64,000 nt of DNA from Candidatus Lucifugimonas marina. Its GTDB lineage: Bacteria; Chloroflexota; Dehalococcoidia; Lucifugimonadales; Lucifugimonadaceae. Shown piece by piece: positions 27,740-35,892 of this stretch; the first letter of the stretch is position 1; every line of letters starts with the position of its first letter. The stretch is from NCBI GenBank assembly GCA_029593915.1, contig CP046147.1, forward strand, positions 1,860,001-1,924,000, written 5' to 3'. Under the pieces are notes generated by a model. It saw only the letters and a list, made by a program, of their open reading frames with translations. It searched no databases and was not told the origin of the DNA. The translations under genes were made by a program, and so were the position numbers.

Positions 27740-28708
27740 ATGACAGAACGAATGTTCATGCAAGCCCTCGGAATGGGAATCGCAGAAGAAATGCGAATCG
27801 ACCCGAAGGTATTTCTAATGGGTGAGGACGTACGCGCCAGCGTTTACGGTGCGGCGGCTGGGCTTCACGACGAATTTGGTGATGACCGAATCCTCAACAC
27901 ACCATTGTCGGAAAACGGCTTCTTTGGAGCGGCTGTTGGTGCTGCAGCAGTGGGAATGCGACCAGTTGTCGAAACTCTGACTAGCTTCATGTGGGTTGGT
28001 ATGGACCAGCTGGTTTCTCAGGCTGCCAAGATGCGCTACATGTTCGGTGGACAGGCAACTCTGCCGGTGGTCTACCGTGCAGTTATGTACTACGGTGGAG
28101 GCTCCGCAGCTCACCACTCAGATCGTTCATATCCGGTGTTCATGAACATCGGTGGTCTAAAAGTCGTTACTCCCGGAACTGCAGCCGACGCGAAAGGTCT
28201 GATGAAGACCGCTATTCGAGACAACGACCCTGTGATCATGTTCGAAGATGGCACGTTACTGCCTACCCGGGGTGAAGTTCCTGATGACCCTGATTTCACA
28301 GTTCCATTCGGTGTTGCAAACATTTTGCGCGAAGGTACCGATGTAACGGTCGTCGCCATCGCAGGTTCAGTACCGCACGCCGTCGCCGCCGCCGACGAAA
28401 TGGCAGCAGAAGGCGTTTCAGTAGAGGTTTTGGACCCTCGTACACTCGTTCCTCTCGACAAAGACGCAATTCTCAATTCAGTAGGCAAGACTGGTCGACT
28501 AGTTGTTGCCGACCCCGCAGCGAAAGTTTGCAGCGCAGCGAGCGAGATCATGTCGATAGTCGGTGAGGAAGCTTTCTGGGATCTTCAAGCACCGATGCAG
28601 AAAGCTGCTTCCAAGCAAGTACACATCCCGTTCTCGCCATCGCTCGAAAAGCTGGTCTACCCAACCAAATACAGCATCGTTGAGTCGATCAAGAAAACGA
28701 TGGGATAG
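27740..28708 (+). CDS. 2-oxoacid dehydrogenase E1 beta
   Basis: 322 residues, transketolase-like pyrimidine-binding and C-terminal domains. Visible: MGEDVRASVYGAAAGL with the catalytic Glu of the E1 beta family, TPLSENGFFGAAVGAA, RPVVETLTSFMWVGMDQL, then a C-terminal domain from VTVVAIAGSVPHAV to DPRTLVPLDKDAIL. It forms an alpha2beta2 E1 with the upstream gene. The gap between them (27659-27739) has a weak inverted repeat but no T run. Confidence 0.92.
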   Translation: MTERMFMQALGMGIAEEMRIDPKVFLMGEDVRASVYGAAAGLHDEFGDDRILNTPLSENGFFGAAVGAAAVGMRPVVETLTSFMWVGMDQLVSQAAKMRYMFGGQATLPVVYRAVMYYGGGSAAHHSDRSYPVFMNIGGLKVVTPGTAADAKGLMKTAIRDNDPVIMFEDGTLLPTRGEVPDDPDFTVPFGVANILREGTDVTVVAIAGSVPHAVAAADEMAAEGVSVEVLDPRTLVPLDKDAILNSVGKTGRLVVADPAAKVCSAASEIMSIVGEEAFWDLQAPMQKAASKQVHIPFSPSLEKLVYPTKYSIVESIKKTMG

Positions 28709-28773
28709 CGTGCGAGATCGCGCCTGTGGTCTCTCCGTGGGAGTAGAAACCGCAGAGTGACAACTGGTGATAT

Positions 28774-28803
28774 CTTCTGTCGGATCACCTGACCCGACAG
28801 AAG
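28774..28803 (+). promoter_or_regulatory. 10-bp hairpin abutting a ribosome site
   Basis: CTTCTGTCGG (28774-28783) pairs perfectly with CCGACAGAAG (28794-28803), loop 10 nt. Its 3' arm runs into GAGG, the probable ribosome site of the lipoprotein starting at 28816. There is no T run, so it is less likely a terminator for the E1 genes than a translation-control or stability hairpin. Confidence 0.4.
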
Positions 28804-28815
28804 AGGCTGGCATCA

Positions 28816-30411
28816 ATGAAGTACTGGTTCCTCGCACTACTTTTGATAGCGGCAATCGCTTGTACTAGCGATGACGATGAACAAGAGCTCGCGTTCCCAA
28901 CACCGGGACTGTTCGAGGTGCTCACAGCCACGCCTCGCCCTGAAGCGACGTCTACTGCGGTCCCTACAGCCACGGCTGTTCCGACAGCTACCGCAACGCC
29001 GATACCTACGCCAACGCCCGTGCCAATCGTTGAACGCCCCTTTCCCGCGCATATAGATCCTGATCTAGTCACAGAACGCCCTTCAGATGAAGAAATCTTC
29101 GCAGCGTCGGGTGATTACTTGATGGATTCTGAAGTTCGACTCGTCGGCGACACCGCAGGAACTCATTACTGCTCAGACGGCACGACGTGGTTCCCAACAT
29201 CCGAGTACGGCGACCACGCATGGTGGGCCTTCGAATGGGACTTCAAACATTCACCGGCGGTCAGTTCTTCAGAATGGCAAACGGTCATGAATGCGGCATT
29301 TGCTCGAGTGTTCTCAAGAAAGGGCGGCAAGACTGTTTGGCCGCAAGGCGGAAGCGACAGGGAAGTAATCGTTGCAGACAGTTGGAAGTGTGCAGAAACA
29401 CTCGTATGGAACGAGATAGAACCACCTTCTATGAGTCTTCGACGTGCTCAAGACATCCACGCTCTTGACGATGGCTCCGTCGTGTTCCTACAAGGCGGCA
29501 GGATCGGGAAATACGACTCAGGATCCAACGCGTGGGGAGAATTCGGCCATGAAGAGTTAGAGGCACTCTGGCGCCTGCGTTACATACCGGAAAAAGGGTT
29601 GGCTGCGTTCAAAGGCGGCGAGATGTGGTTCGTTGATCACGTCAGCGGGGTGCTCGGACAGGGGCCTTCACTTCACTCTCAAGAGTCTACGTTCTGGCTA
29701 ATTTCCGATGCTGACGGAGAAATTTACGTCGGTCACGGACCAAAGGGCGAGTTCGATGAGACCTACTCACCTGAAGACGGAACATGGACAAAGGTAGTCC
29801 CCTCTCTAAACAACGAGCAAGTCCCATTTTTATATGACGGGGTCGAGCTCCAGTCCGACCCGCGTTTTCTAGCTGATGTCAGCCTTGGTCAAAACAGGTA
29901 TTTAGTTCACGACCCGGAATACTCCGATCCATGGATTTACGATCTCGAAGCCGACACGCTTACCAAGATTGCCGAGCCAAGCGAATCTATAATCGGTGCG
30001 AATCTACTGAGATTGACCGACGGTACCGTCCTCAAATACGGAGGGCGCGTTCAGGACGGATTCACGACCCGACCAGCCACAACTTACGAGGTCTATAACC
30101 CTGATACCGATTCGTGGACAAACTGGGAACCGGCTTCACTCATTGACGACGGATGGGTGATGTCCGACGCATGGAACATCGGCGACGATGGCACGGTTCT
30201 TGGGAGTTTTGTACACGAAAGTAACCCATTATTCGAACACAAACTTGGCGTGCACAAACCTGGGGCCACCGAATGGACGTGGTTCCCATTCCCAGTTGAC
30301 CAGCAAGATGGAAGAAGAATCATCCCACTCAGTCACAGACGATTGATGGTGGTATCCGAGGCGGGTATCGCTGACCCTGAGATCTCAGCGTGGATCGTCA
30401 AGCTGCCTTAG
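28816..30411 (+). CDS. large surface lipoprotein, probable beta-propeller
   Basis: 531 residues. Signal peptide with lipobox AAIACTSD, then a Thr/Pro/Ala linker of ~45 residues with repeats of PTATAVPT type, then a long extracytoplasmic region. Repeating four-strand phrases with Gly and Trp (HALDDGSVVFLQGGRIGKYD, LRLTDGTVLKYGGRV, NIGDDGTVLGSFV) look like Kelch/propeller blades. No catalytic motif is seen. Function unknown. It has its own hairpin-covered ribosome site. Confidence 0.75.
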   Translation: MKYWFLALLLIAAIACTSDDDEQELAFPTPGLFEVLTATPRPEATSTAVPTATAVPTATATPIPTPTPVPIVERPFPAHIDPDLVTERPSDEEIFAASGDYLMDSEVRLVGDTAGTHYCSDGTTWFPTSEYGDHAWWAFEWDFKHSPAVSSSEWQTVMNAAFARVFSRKGGKTVWPQGGSDREVIVADSWKCAETLVWNEIEPPSMSLRRAQDIHALDDGSVVFLQGGRIGKYDSGSNAWGEFGHEELEALWRLRYIPEKGLAAFKGGEMWFVDHVSGVLGQGPSLHSQESTFWLISDADGEIYVGHGPKGEFDETYSPEDGTWTKVVPSLNNEQVPFLYDGVELQSDPRFLADVSLGQNRYLVHDPEYSDPWIYDLEADTLTKIAEPSESIIGANLLRLTDGTVLKYGGRVQDGFTTRPATTYEVYNPDTDSWTNWEPASLIDDGWVMSDAWNIGDDGTVLGSFVHESNPLFEHKLGVHKPGATEWTWFPFPVDQQDGRRIIPLSHRRLMVVSEAGIADPEISAWIVKLP

Positions 30412-30454
30412 CCTGCTTGGGCGATTCATCAAGAGCTCAGCGCTCAAGATGAAC

Positions 30455-30526
30455 TGAAATCGAGTTTGGCGGGCCCTGTGGGATCTAAATCTATGACCCA
30501 CGACCTGCGGAATAAAAAGCAGTGTG
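30455..30526. repeat. tRNA-Lys-derived repeat, copy 1 (degenerate)
   Basis: This stretch matches the 3' half of the intact tRNA-Lys at 34165-34239 in the same orientation, plus the flank beyond its CCA end: TGAAATCGAGTTTGG is identical to the tRNA flank, then CGGGCCCTGTGGG, then CCCACGACCTGCGG and AATAAAA of the anticodon region. The T-loop equivalent is enlarged and the 5' half of the tRNA is missing, so it cannot be a working tRNA. It shares the same enlarged T-arm with copy 2. The remaining 30531-30757 holds no gene I can support. Confidence 0.75.
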
Positions 30527-30757
30527 AAAGTTCAGAAATACCCGAATTTGGATCGACAATCCAAAAAATCATGCACTCAGACGGAAGTACCGAAATCGAT
30601 CAAGGGACCGACGCCCGAACACGCTTGCAACTAAGACCCGTTCAGCTCGGTGGACTTATCGGGCAATGTGCAAAATAAGTGCCGGTGTATCGCATGTTTT
30701 TACTGGTCGGTCACACCACTGATTGACGAAAAGTGCACAACCTGGAGTCGAGCAAAT

Positions 30758-32110
30758 ATGGTGAGTTACGAACTTGACCGGTTCGGTGGATGGAAGGGAA
30801 AGCGTTTCCAGGCGACCGGGTATTTTCGTGTTGAGAAAGATGAGCGGTGGTGGCTAGTAACTCCGGAAGGCAACGCGTTCCTTAGTTTTGGCATCAACCA
30901 TCTGCACCCTGATCTGTGGCGACAGAACTTTAATCAGGCGACTTGGAAGTCCAGACTCGGCGTGGCAGACATTTATGGTTCCGAGTTCGTGCCTGCGCTA
31001 AAGGAGTGGTTTGTCGAAACGTGTCGGCGGTATGGAATCAACACTGTTGGCGTTCATTCGGACCTATCGATCGCTAATCACCAGCAACCCACGCTGCCTT
31101 ACGTACAACCAATTGAGTATGTTGACATCCCTCACTATCGAGACGATGTTGTCGACGAGGATTTCGTCGACGTGTTTTCCGACAGTTTTCGGACTCACTG
31201 TGACCAGATGGCAAAAAAAATAGCAGCACCACTGCAAGATGATCCATTCCTCTTCGCCTACGCAATGACTGACTGCCCATTGCTAACTGAGGAAGACTGC
31301 CGTGAACGCACTGACACAATTGGCGGCGCGCCCCGGAAGTCTCGAATCGGTTGGCCGCGCCGGCTGAGAAACCTACCTCGAACAGCCCCCGGAAAACAGG
31401 CGTACACCGAAACCATGCGTGTGATCTACCAGTCGCAGATAACAGAATTCAACGACACCTACGACACTAGCTTTGAGTCATTTGAGGATCTACTTGATGC
31501 AGAGAGTTGGAGACCAGACACCGATCTCTCAAATGGAAATGAAAATCGAGACAACGTCGAATTTCTCAAAAAGGTTGTCTCCGAGTACTACCAAACCGCA
31601 AGAGAATCAATTCTTCGACACGATCCAAACCATCTATTCATAGGCGACAAATTGAACGCCAACACCGATTCTCTAGACACTCTTTTACCGATCACCAGTA
31701 AATACACCGACGTAATTTTCATCCAGATGTACGGCCGATACGAAGTGCAAGGAAGAGGGTTCGATCGCTGGACAAAAGTGACCGACAAGCCATTTATCAA
31801 CGGTGACACGTCTTACACGATGATCACGGAAAACATGCCACGACCATATGGGCCGGTTGCCGACGATCTAGCTCAGAGAGCCGAGTGGACTGATGAATTG
31901 TTCATCAATGCGTTTGCTCGTCCGGAGTTCATCGGGTGGCATTACTGCGGACTAATTGACACTCCGAACCTGATTCCTAGCAAGCGGTTGCGTCAGCACT
32001 CTGGTTTTTTGGACACTCACGGAACGCCATATCCCGATTTAGAAGCCGTACTCAACAGGCGAACAAAAGAGATGTACAAAATCGCTACCGGTGGTACTAA
32101 ACGACGATAA
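30758..32110 (+). CDS. agarase-like glycoside hydrolase (probable clan GH-A TIM barrel)
   Basis: 450 residues. The N-terminal signature ATGYFRVEKDERWWLVTPEG and GNAFLSFGINHL is typical of agarase-like/beta-galactosidase-like TIM-barrel hydrolases, whose second half has a conserved acidic residue before the strand ending in GDTSYTM. C-terminal FIGWHYCGLIDTP fits the last barrel strands. No signal peptide is seen, so it would act in the cytoplasm. ATG 30758 is preferred since the longer frame to 30650 is unlike protein sequence. It is the only gene between tRNA-Lys-derived copies 1 and 2, which suggests an acquired islet. Confidence 0.68.
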   Translation: MVSYELDRFGGWKGKRFQATGYFRVEKDERWWLVTPEGNAFLSFGINHLHPDLWRQNFNQATWKSRLGVADIYGSEFVPALKEWFVETCRRYGINTVGVHSDLSIANHQQPTLPYVQPIEYVDIPHYRDDVVDEDFVDVFSDSFRTHCDQMAKKIAAPLQDDPFLFAYAMTDCPLLTEEDCRERTDTIGGAPRKSRIGWPRRLRNLPRTAPGKQAYTETMRVIYQSQITEFNDTYDTSFESFEDLLDAESWRPDTDLSNGNENRDNVEFLKKVVSEYYQTARESILRHDPNHLFIGDKLNANTDSLDTLLPITSKYTDVIFIQMYGRYEVQGRGFDRWTKVTDKPFINGDTSYTMITENMPRPYGPVADDLAQRAEWTDELFINAFARPEFIGWHYCGLIDTPNLIPSKRLRQHSGFLDTHGTPYPDLEAVLNRRTKEMYKIATGGTKRR

Positions 32111-32142
32111 ACGTCGCATTCAGTAGGGCGAGATCCCGGGGA

Positions 32143-32211
32143 TTCGAGTTTGGTGGGCCCTGTGGGGCCTGGATTTACGGCCCACGACTCGCGGATTAAA
32201 AGGCAGCGTGG
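32143..32211. repeat. tRNA-Lys-derived repeat, copy 2 (degenerate)
   Basis: TCGAGTTTGGTGGGCCCTGT is identical to the intact tRNA-Lys 3' end and its flank, followed by GGCCTGGATTTACGGCCCAC in place of the T-arm, and then CGCGGATTAAAA. Same orientation as the real gene. The T-arm equivalent is about 6 nt longer than in the tRNA, as in copy 1. The two degenerate copies share a further GCAG-GTG tail, so they descend from one ancestor rather than separately from the tRNA. No full tRNA fold is possible. Confidence 0.78.
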
Positions 32212-32323
32212 GACCGGTTTCGAACGGTGTACAGGCTGAATTGAAGCGCCGTTCAGTGATTGCACTTACACTTTCGTTGTATGGTCGTGCTCACTATTTT
32301 CATAAGAGCTTTAGGATTTTTTT

Positions 32324-33301
32324 GTGAAAGCCATCGTTTATCGCAAATACGGTTCGCCGGATGTTCTCTCGCTTGAAGAGGTCGAGATGCCGATCCCTAG
32401 GGACGATGAAGTCCTTATCAAGATTCATGCTACTTCTCTGAATTCCTACGACGTGGATCTACTCAAGGGTTGGCCGTTTCTATCTCGAATCTTTCAAGGT
32501 TTGCGAAAACCCAAAAATAAAATTCTGGGAACCGATGTTGCCGGCACGGTCGAAGCAGTTGGCAGCGATGTCACAAAGCTGAGGCCCGGTGACGAAGTGT
32601 TTGGTGAGGTCAGCACTCGTTTTATCTCTCTCGGCTTTGGCGGTTTCGCCGAATACGTTTGCGCTCGAGAAAAGAACATGACACTGAAGCCGTCTGGAAT
32701 GACGTTCGAGGAGGCTTCGGCCATTCCTCAGGTCGCTTCGTTGGCACTTGGTGCTCTTCGTCAGAACGGCGAAATCCAACCCGGCCAGAAAATATTGATG
32801 AACGGTGCAGGCGGCGGTGTTGGAACATTTGTCGTGCAGCTTGGGAAGCATTTTGGTGCCGAAGTTACTGGTGTCGACGGCACAGAGAAGATCGACATGC
32901 TGCATTCGATTGGCACAGATCACGTAATCGACTACACGAAAGAAGATTTCACCAATAATGGTGAACGGTACGACCTGATTATCGATGTGGCAGCTCACCG
33001 TTCGGTTTTTCGCTACAAGCGTTCACTTAACCCCGGCGGAGCCTATGGCGCTATCGGCGGCTCAGTGCTTCGCTTTTTTCAGGCGGGGTTTGTCGGACCA
33101 TTGATTACACTGTTTGGTAACCAGAAGATCGGTACTTCTGGCGGAAACCCGAACGACGGTATGGATTTAATTTGTGCTCTTTTTGAGGCAGGCAAAGTAA
33201 AACCGGTCATCGACCGAACGTACCCGCTGGTCGAAACTCCCCAAGCGTTCTGCTACTTCATGGCAGGCCACGTAAAGGGGAAAGTCGTCATCACGATGTA
33301 A
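32324..33301 (+). CDS. zinc-free MDR-family NAD(P)H:quinone reductase-like
   Basis: 325 residues starting at GTG 32324, with AGGA 7 nt upstream. GroES-like N-terminal domain (GTDVAGTVEAVGSDV, RPGDEVFGEV), then the cofactor-binding domain with NGAGGGVGTFVVQLGKHFGA. It lacks the cysteines of zinc alcohol dehydrogenases, like quinone oxidoreductase/zeta-crystallin proteins. It lies between repeat copy 2 and the intact tRNA-Lys, with the NmrA-like gene 127 nt downstream. Confidence 0.87.
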   Translation: MKAIVYRKYGSPDVLSLEEVEMPIPRDDEVLIKIHATSLNSYDVDLLKGWPFLSRIFQGLRKPKNKILGTDVAGTVEAVGSDVTKLRPGDEVFGEVSTRFISLGFGGFAEYVCAREKNMTLKPSGMTFEEASAIPQVASLALGALRQNGEIQPGQKILMNGAGGGVGTFVVQLGKHFGAEVTGVDGTEKIDMLHSIGTDHVIDYTKEDFTNNGERYDLIIDVAAHRSVFRYKRSLNPGGAYGAIGGSVLRFFQAGFVGPLITLFGNQKIGTSGGNPNDGMDLICALFEAGKVKPVIDRTYPLVETPQAFCYFMAGHVKGKVVITM

Positions 33302-33428
33302 GGTTCATACGGGTCGACGAACGAATGCACCGGAAAAATCTGTGGCAACCGAGCGAAAATATGTCTCCATATACTGGCCAAAACCCTCCTGAGGACGCGA
33401 GCGCGAGACGCCGAAAAATGAACAACAC

Positions 33429-34112
33429 ATGACCAAAGTATGCATCGTTGGGGCTTCCGGGAAGCTGGGCCAACACATGGTCCAACATTCGTTGGACCGT
33501 GGCTACAAAGTCGTAGCAGTTTGTAGAGAAAAAAGTGCCTCCAAACTTGACCGATTCCGGTATTCGATAACTGTTGTTCCTGGCGACACCAACGACCGGA
33601 TGGTCATCGAAAAAGCCGTCGCAGATTGTGATGCCGTACTTACAGTTCTTGTCCCATGGGGTATGCAGAGACACTCTTCGGGTACAGCTCAGGCTGTGCT
33701 AGATTTCTCACGGCAAGACGCCCGTTTAATTTTTTCGGCCGGCAACCACATCACGAAGGATGGTTTAGATGTCTACAGTCGGAAATTCAAAGCGACCGTG
33801 GCTGCTGCAAGTTGGTTTGGCCGATTGTTCAGAGCATTCGACCTCAAGGACCAGATCGAAGCGTGTAAGAGGATTTTCGCCAGTGATACAAAGTGGACCG
33901 TTGTACGCGCTGAGGGCCTTGAAGATGGTGAAAGTCAGGGCCTTCCGGTCTGGAGTCATCATGCTGGAGACCCGATTCTCGACAGCAAACTGACTCGTCG
34001 GACAGACTTTGCGTTATTTATGGTCGACTCAATCACTAATGAGAGTCTAGTCCACGAAGCCCCTGCAATCGTTAGCCGTGAAGCGCCTTCCGCTGTCTCT
34101 TGCGGCGTCTAA
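33429..34112 (+). CDS. NmrA/atypical SDR NAD(P)-binding protein
   Basis: 227 residues with an N-terminal GASGKLGQHMV Rossmann loop, VPGDTNDR and a C-terminal DFALFMVDSITNESLVHEAP, typical of NAD(P)-binding atypical SDRs that sense or reduce small metabolites. No YxxxK is obvious. It is in the second tRNA-Lys-bounded islet together with the quinone reductase-like gene. Confidence 0.8.
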   Translation: MTKVCIVGASGKLGQHMVQHSLDRGYKVVAVCREKSASKLDRFRYSITVVPGDTNDRMVIEKAVADCDAVLTVLVPWGMQRHSSGTAQAVLDFSRQDARLIFSAGNHITKDGLDVYSRKFKATVAAASWFGRLFRAFDLKDQIEACKRIFASDTKWTVVRAEGLEDGESQGLPVWSHHAGDPILDSKLTRRTDFALFMVDSITNESLVHEAPAIVSREAPSAVSCGV

Positions 34113-34164
34113 TCGACGAATTCGAGACTTATTTTCGCGGAGGTTCCCTAGATGAAATCGAGTT

Positions 34165-34239
34165 TGGTGGGCCCTGTGGGGATCGAACCCACGACCTGCG
34201 GATTAAAAGTCCGATGCTCTACCGCTGAGCTAAAGGCCC
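34165..34239 (-). tRNA. tRNA-Lys (anticodon TTT)
   Basis: Complete cloverleaf on the minus strand: acceptor GGGCCTT (from 34239) with AGGGCCC, D-arm TAGCTCAGCGGTAGAGC, anticodon stem around CTTTTAA giving anticodon TTT, T-arm GTGGGTTCGATCCCCAC, discriminator A and encoded CCA at 34167-34165. Its 3' half plus flank is copied at 30.46 and 32.14 kb. Confidence 0.95.
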
Positions 34240-34675
34240 TCTCAAACTCGACTATTTAGGTTACGACACGTTTGACCGATTCGGGAGTACCGAAATGCAC
34301 CAGTTAGCTAATCAGTTGAACAGTTTGGGGTGATTATGATCGCAGGTGATATCGATCATCACCGCAATTCAAGCAGTTCTCGTTGCAATTTGCGAATGAC
34401 ACAACGTCTGGTATCGATCAACTATTTTCGCCTCGGACTCCAACTGTGACGGTTCACGTGGTCCCTCGGATGCACTCGGGAAATCGGATTGGTGCGATTG
34501 CTAAGTAGCCCTTATCACTCAAGATTTCAGAACATCAGCTGCCCTATTGTCCCAACATCTCTCCAGTAAAGTCGTGAAGTCCGACACAAACCCTCTTCGC
34601 TCAGGCTAATATGTCGCCCATCACGAGCGAATATGTTCACGCCCCGCACATCTGGGCGTGCTTGCGGAGATCAAA
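34240..34675. other. 436-bp intergenic region with one repeat arm
   Basis: There is no gene. The tRNA-Lys promoter must lie near its right-hand end, since the tRNA reads leftward. The only structure recognised is the repeat arm at 34458-34485, listed separately. GGAGA at 34666-34670 is the ribosome site of the amidohydrolase gene. Confidence 0.45.
34458..34485. repeat. solitary right arm of the structured repeat family
   Basis: TCCCTCGGATGCACTCGGGA followed by AATC matches the right arms at 59779-59805 and 63273-63298 with one or two changes. I found no matching left arm in the 120 bases upstream, so this is a partial or decayed copy, 190 nt before the amidohydrolase gene. Confidence 0.65.
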
Positions 34676-35863
34676 ATGACAACAACAGACGCAACTACGC
34701 GCAAGTACGATTTACTGCTTAAGGGCGGACGAGTTATCGACCCCGCCAACAACATCGATGGCCAGTTCGATGTGGCGACTTCAGGCGGTCACATTGCTCT
34801 CGTCGATAAGGACATATCCCCTGCTCTGGCTCGAACCGTTGCCGATGTTTCTGGAATGGTCGTCACGCCGGGTCTCGTCGATCTCCACGCCCACTTCTAC
34901 GGTTACTTCGGAGCCATCTTCCCCGATGCTCACTGCCTGCCTGGGGGCACAACTACGGCAGTCGACGCCGGGGGTGCTGGTCACCTAACGTTCGATGATT
35001 TCAATGAGCAAGTAATCGCTCCAGCAACAACCAACGTGTTCGCCCTCCTAAACATTGCGGGTGAAGGAATGGTCGGAGAACCCGAACAGGATCTCGATGG
35101 CATGGATGCAGAGCTCACCGCTATGAAAATCGCTCAACGCCCCGATCTAATCGTCGGCGTGAAAGTTGCGCACTACATGGGCCCGGGCTGGGAGCCGCTC
35201 GATCGAGGTATTCAAGCTGCTGAAGACACCGGCGTGTACCTGATGGTCGACCAATCGCCGATCCACACTCGCACCATGGCAGAAATGATGCTTGAGCACC
35301 TTCGTCCCGGCGATATGGTGACTCACTGCTACGCGCTCTCGAAGCCGATGACTGACGTCAACGATAAGGTAAAACCCCACTTTTTCGAAGCTCGTGAACG
35401 CGGAGTTCAGTTCGACGTTGGTCATGGCGCTGGTAGCTTCTCTTTCCGTATAGCCAAAGCCGCTATCGATCAGGGATTCATCCCTGACACGGTATCGACC
35501 GACATGCACCGTGCCAGCATCTTGGTGAATCAGGCAACCATGCCGGAAACCATGACCAAACTGCTGGCTCTAGGCATGGACCTACCCGATATCGTAAAGC
35601 GATCCACTTGGGACCCTGCTGTGGCTATCGGTCACCCCGAACTCGGAAATCTGGGACAAACACAGCCTGCCGATATCGCCGTGTTGAATGTCACTGAGGG
35701 TGAGTTCGGTTTGGTCGACAACGGAACCGGAAACCGAGTTTTCAAAACAGACAAGCGAATCGTGTGCGAAATGACGGTCAAGAGCGGTCAGGTCGTGTGG
35801 GACAAGAACGGCATGTCGCGTGACGATTGGTCGACTACACCTCCAACGAATCCGGCGCTCTAG
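34676..35863 (+). CDS. amidohydrolase (dihydroorotase/enamidase-like)
   Basis: 395 residues of the cyclic amidohydrolase superfamily. KGGRVIDPANNIDG and TPGLVDLHAHFYG give the small beta-domain and the HxH metal motif; GVKVAHYM could supply the metal-bridging Lys, MVTHCYAL and VGHG the later His ligands, VSTDMHRA the catalytic Asp. The C-terminal beta-domain closes with PADIAVLNV. It cleaves a cyclic or linear amide of unknown identity. ATG 34676 follows GGAGA. It is 29 nt upstream of the GMC oxidoreductase ATG. Confidence 0.85.
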   Translation: MTTTDATTRKYDLLLKGGRVIDPANNIDGQFDVATSGGHIALVDKDISPALARTVADVSGMVVTPGLVDLHAHFYGYFGAIFPDAHCLPGGTTTAVDAGGAGHLTFDDFNEQVIAPATTNVFALLNIAGEGMVGEPEQDLDGMDAELTAMKIAQRPDLIVGVKVAHYMGPGWEPLDRGIQAAEDTGVYLMVDQSPIHTRTMAEMMLEHLRPGDMVTHCYALSKPMTDVNDKVKPHFFEARERGVQFDVGHGAGSFSFRIAKAAIDQGFIPDTVSTDMHRASILVNQATMPETMTKLLALGMDLPDIVKRSTWDPAVAIGHPELGNLGQTQPADIAVLNVTEGEFGLVDNGTGNRVFKTDKRIVCEMTVKSGQVVWDKNGMSRDDWSTTPPTNPAL

Positions 35864-35892
35864 GCGACTCACCTCGAAGGAAAATTTCTCGC

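Noticed and set aside
32143..32211. Second functional tRNA-Lys
   Set aside because: Only the 3' half is present and the T-arm is disrupted.
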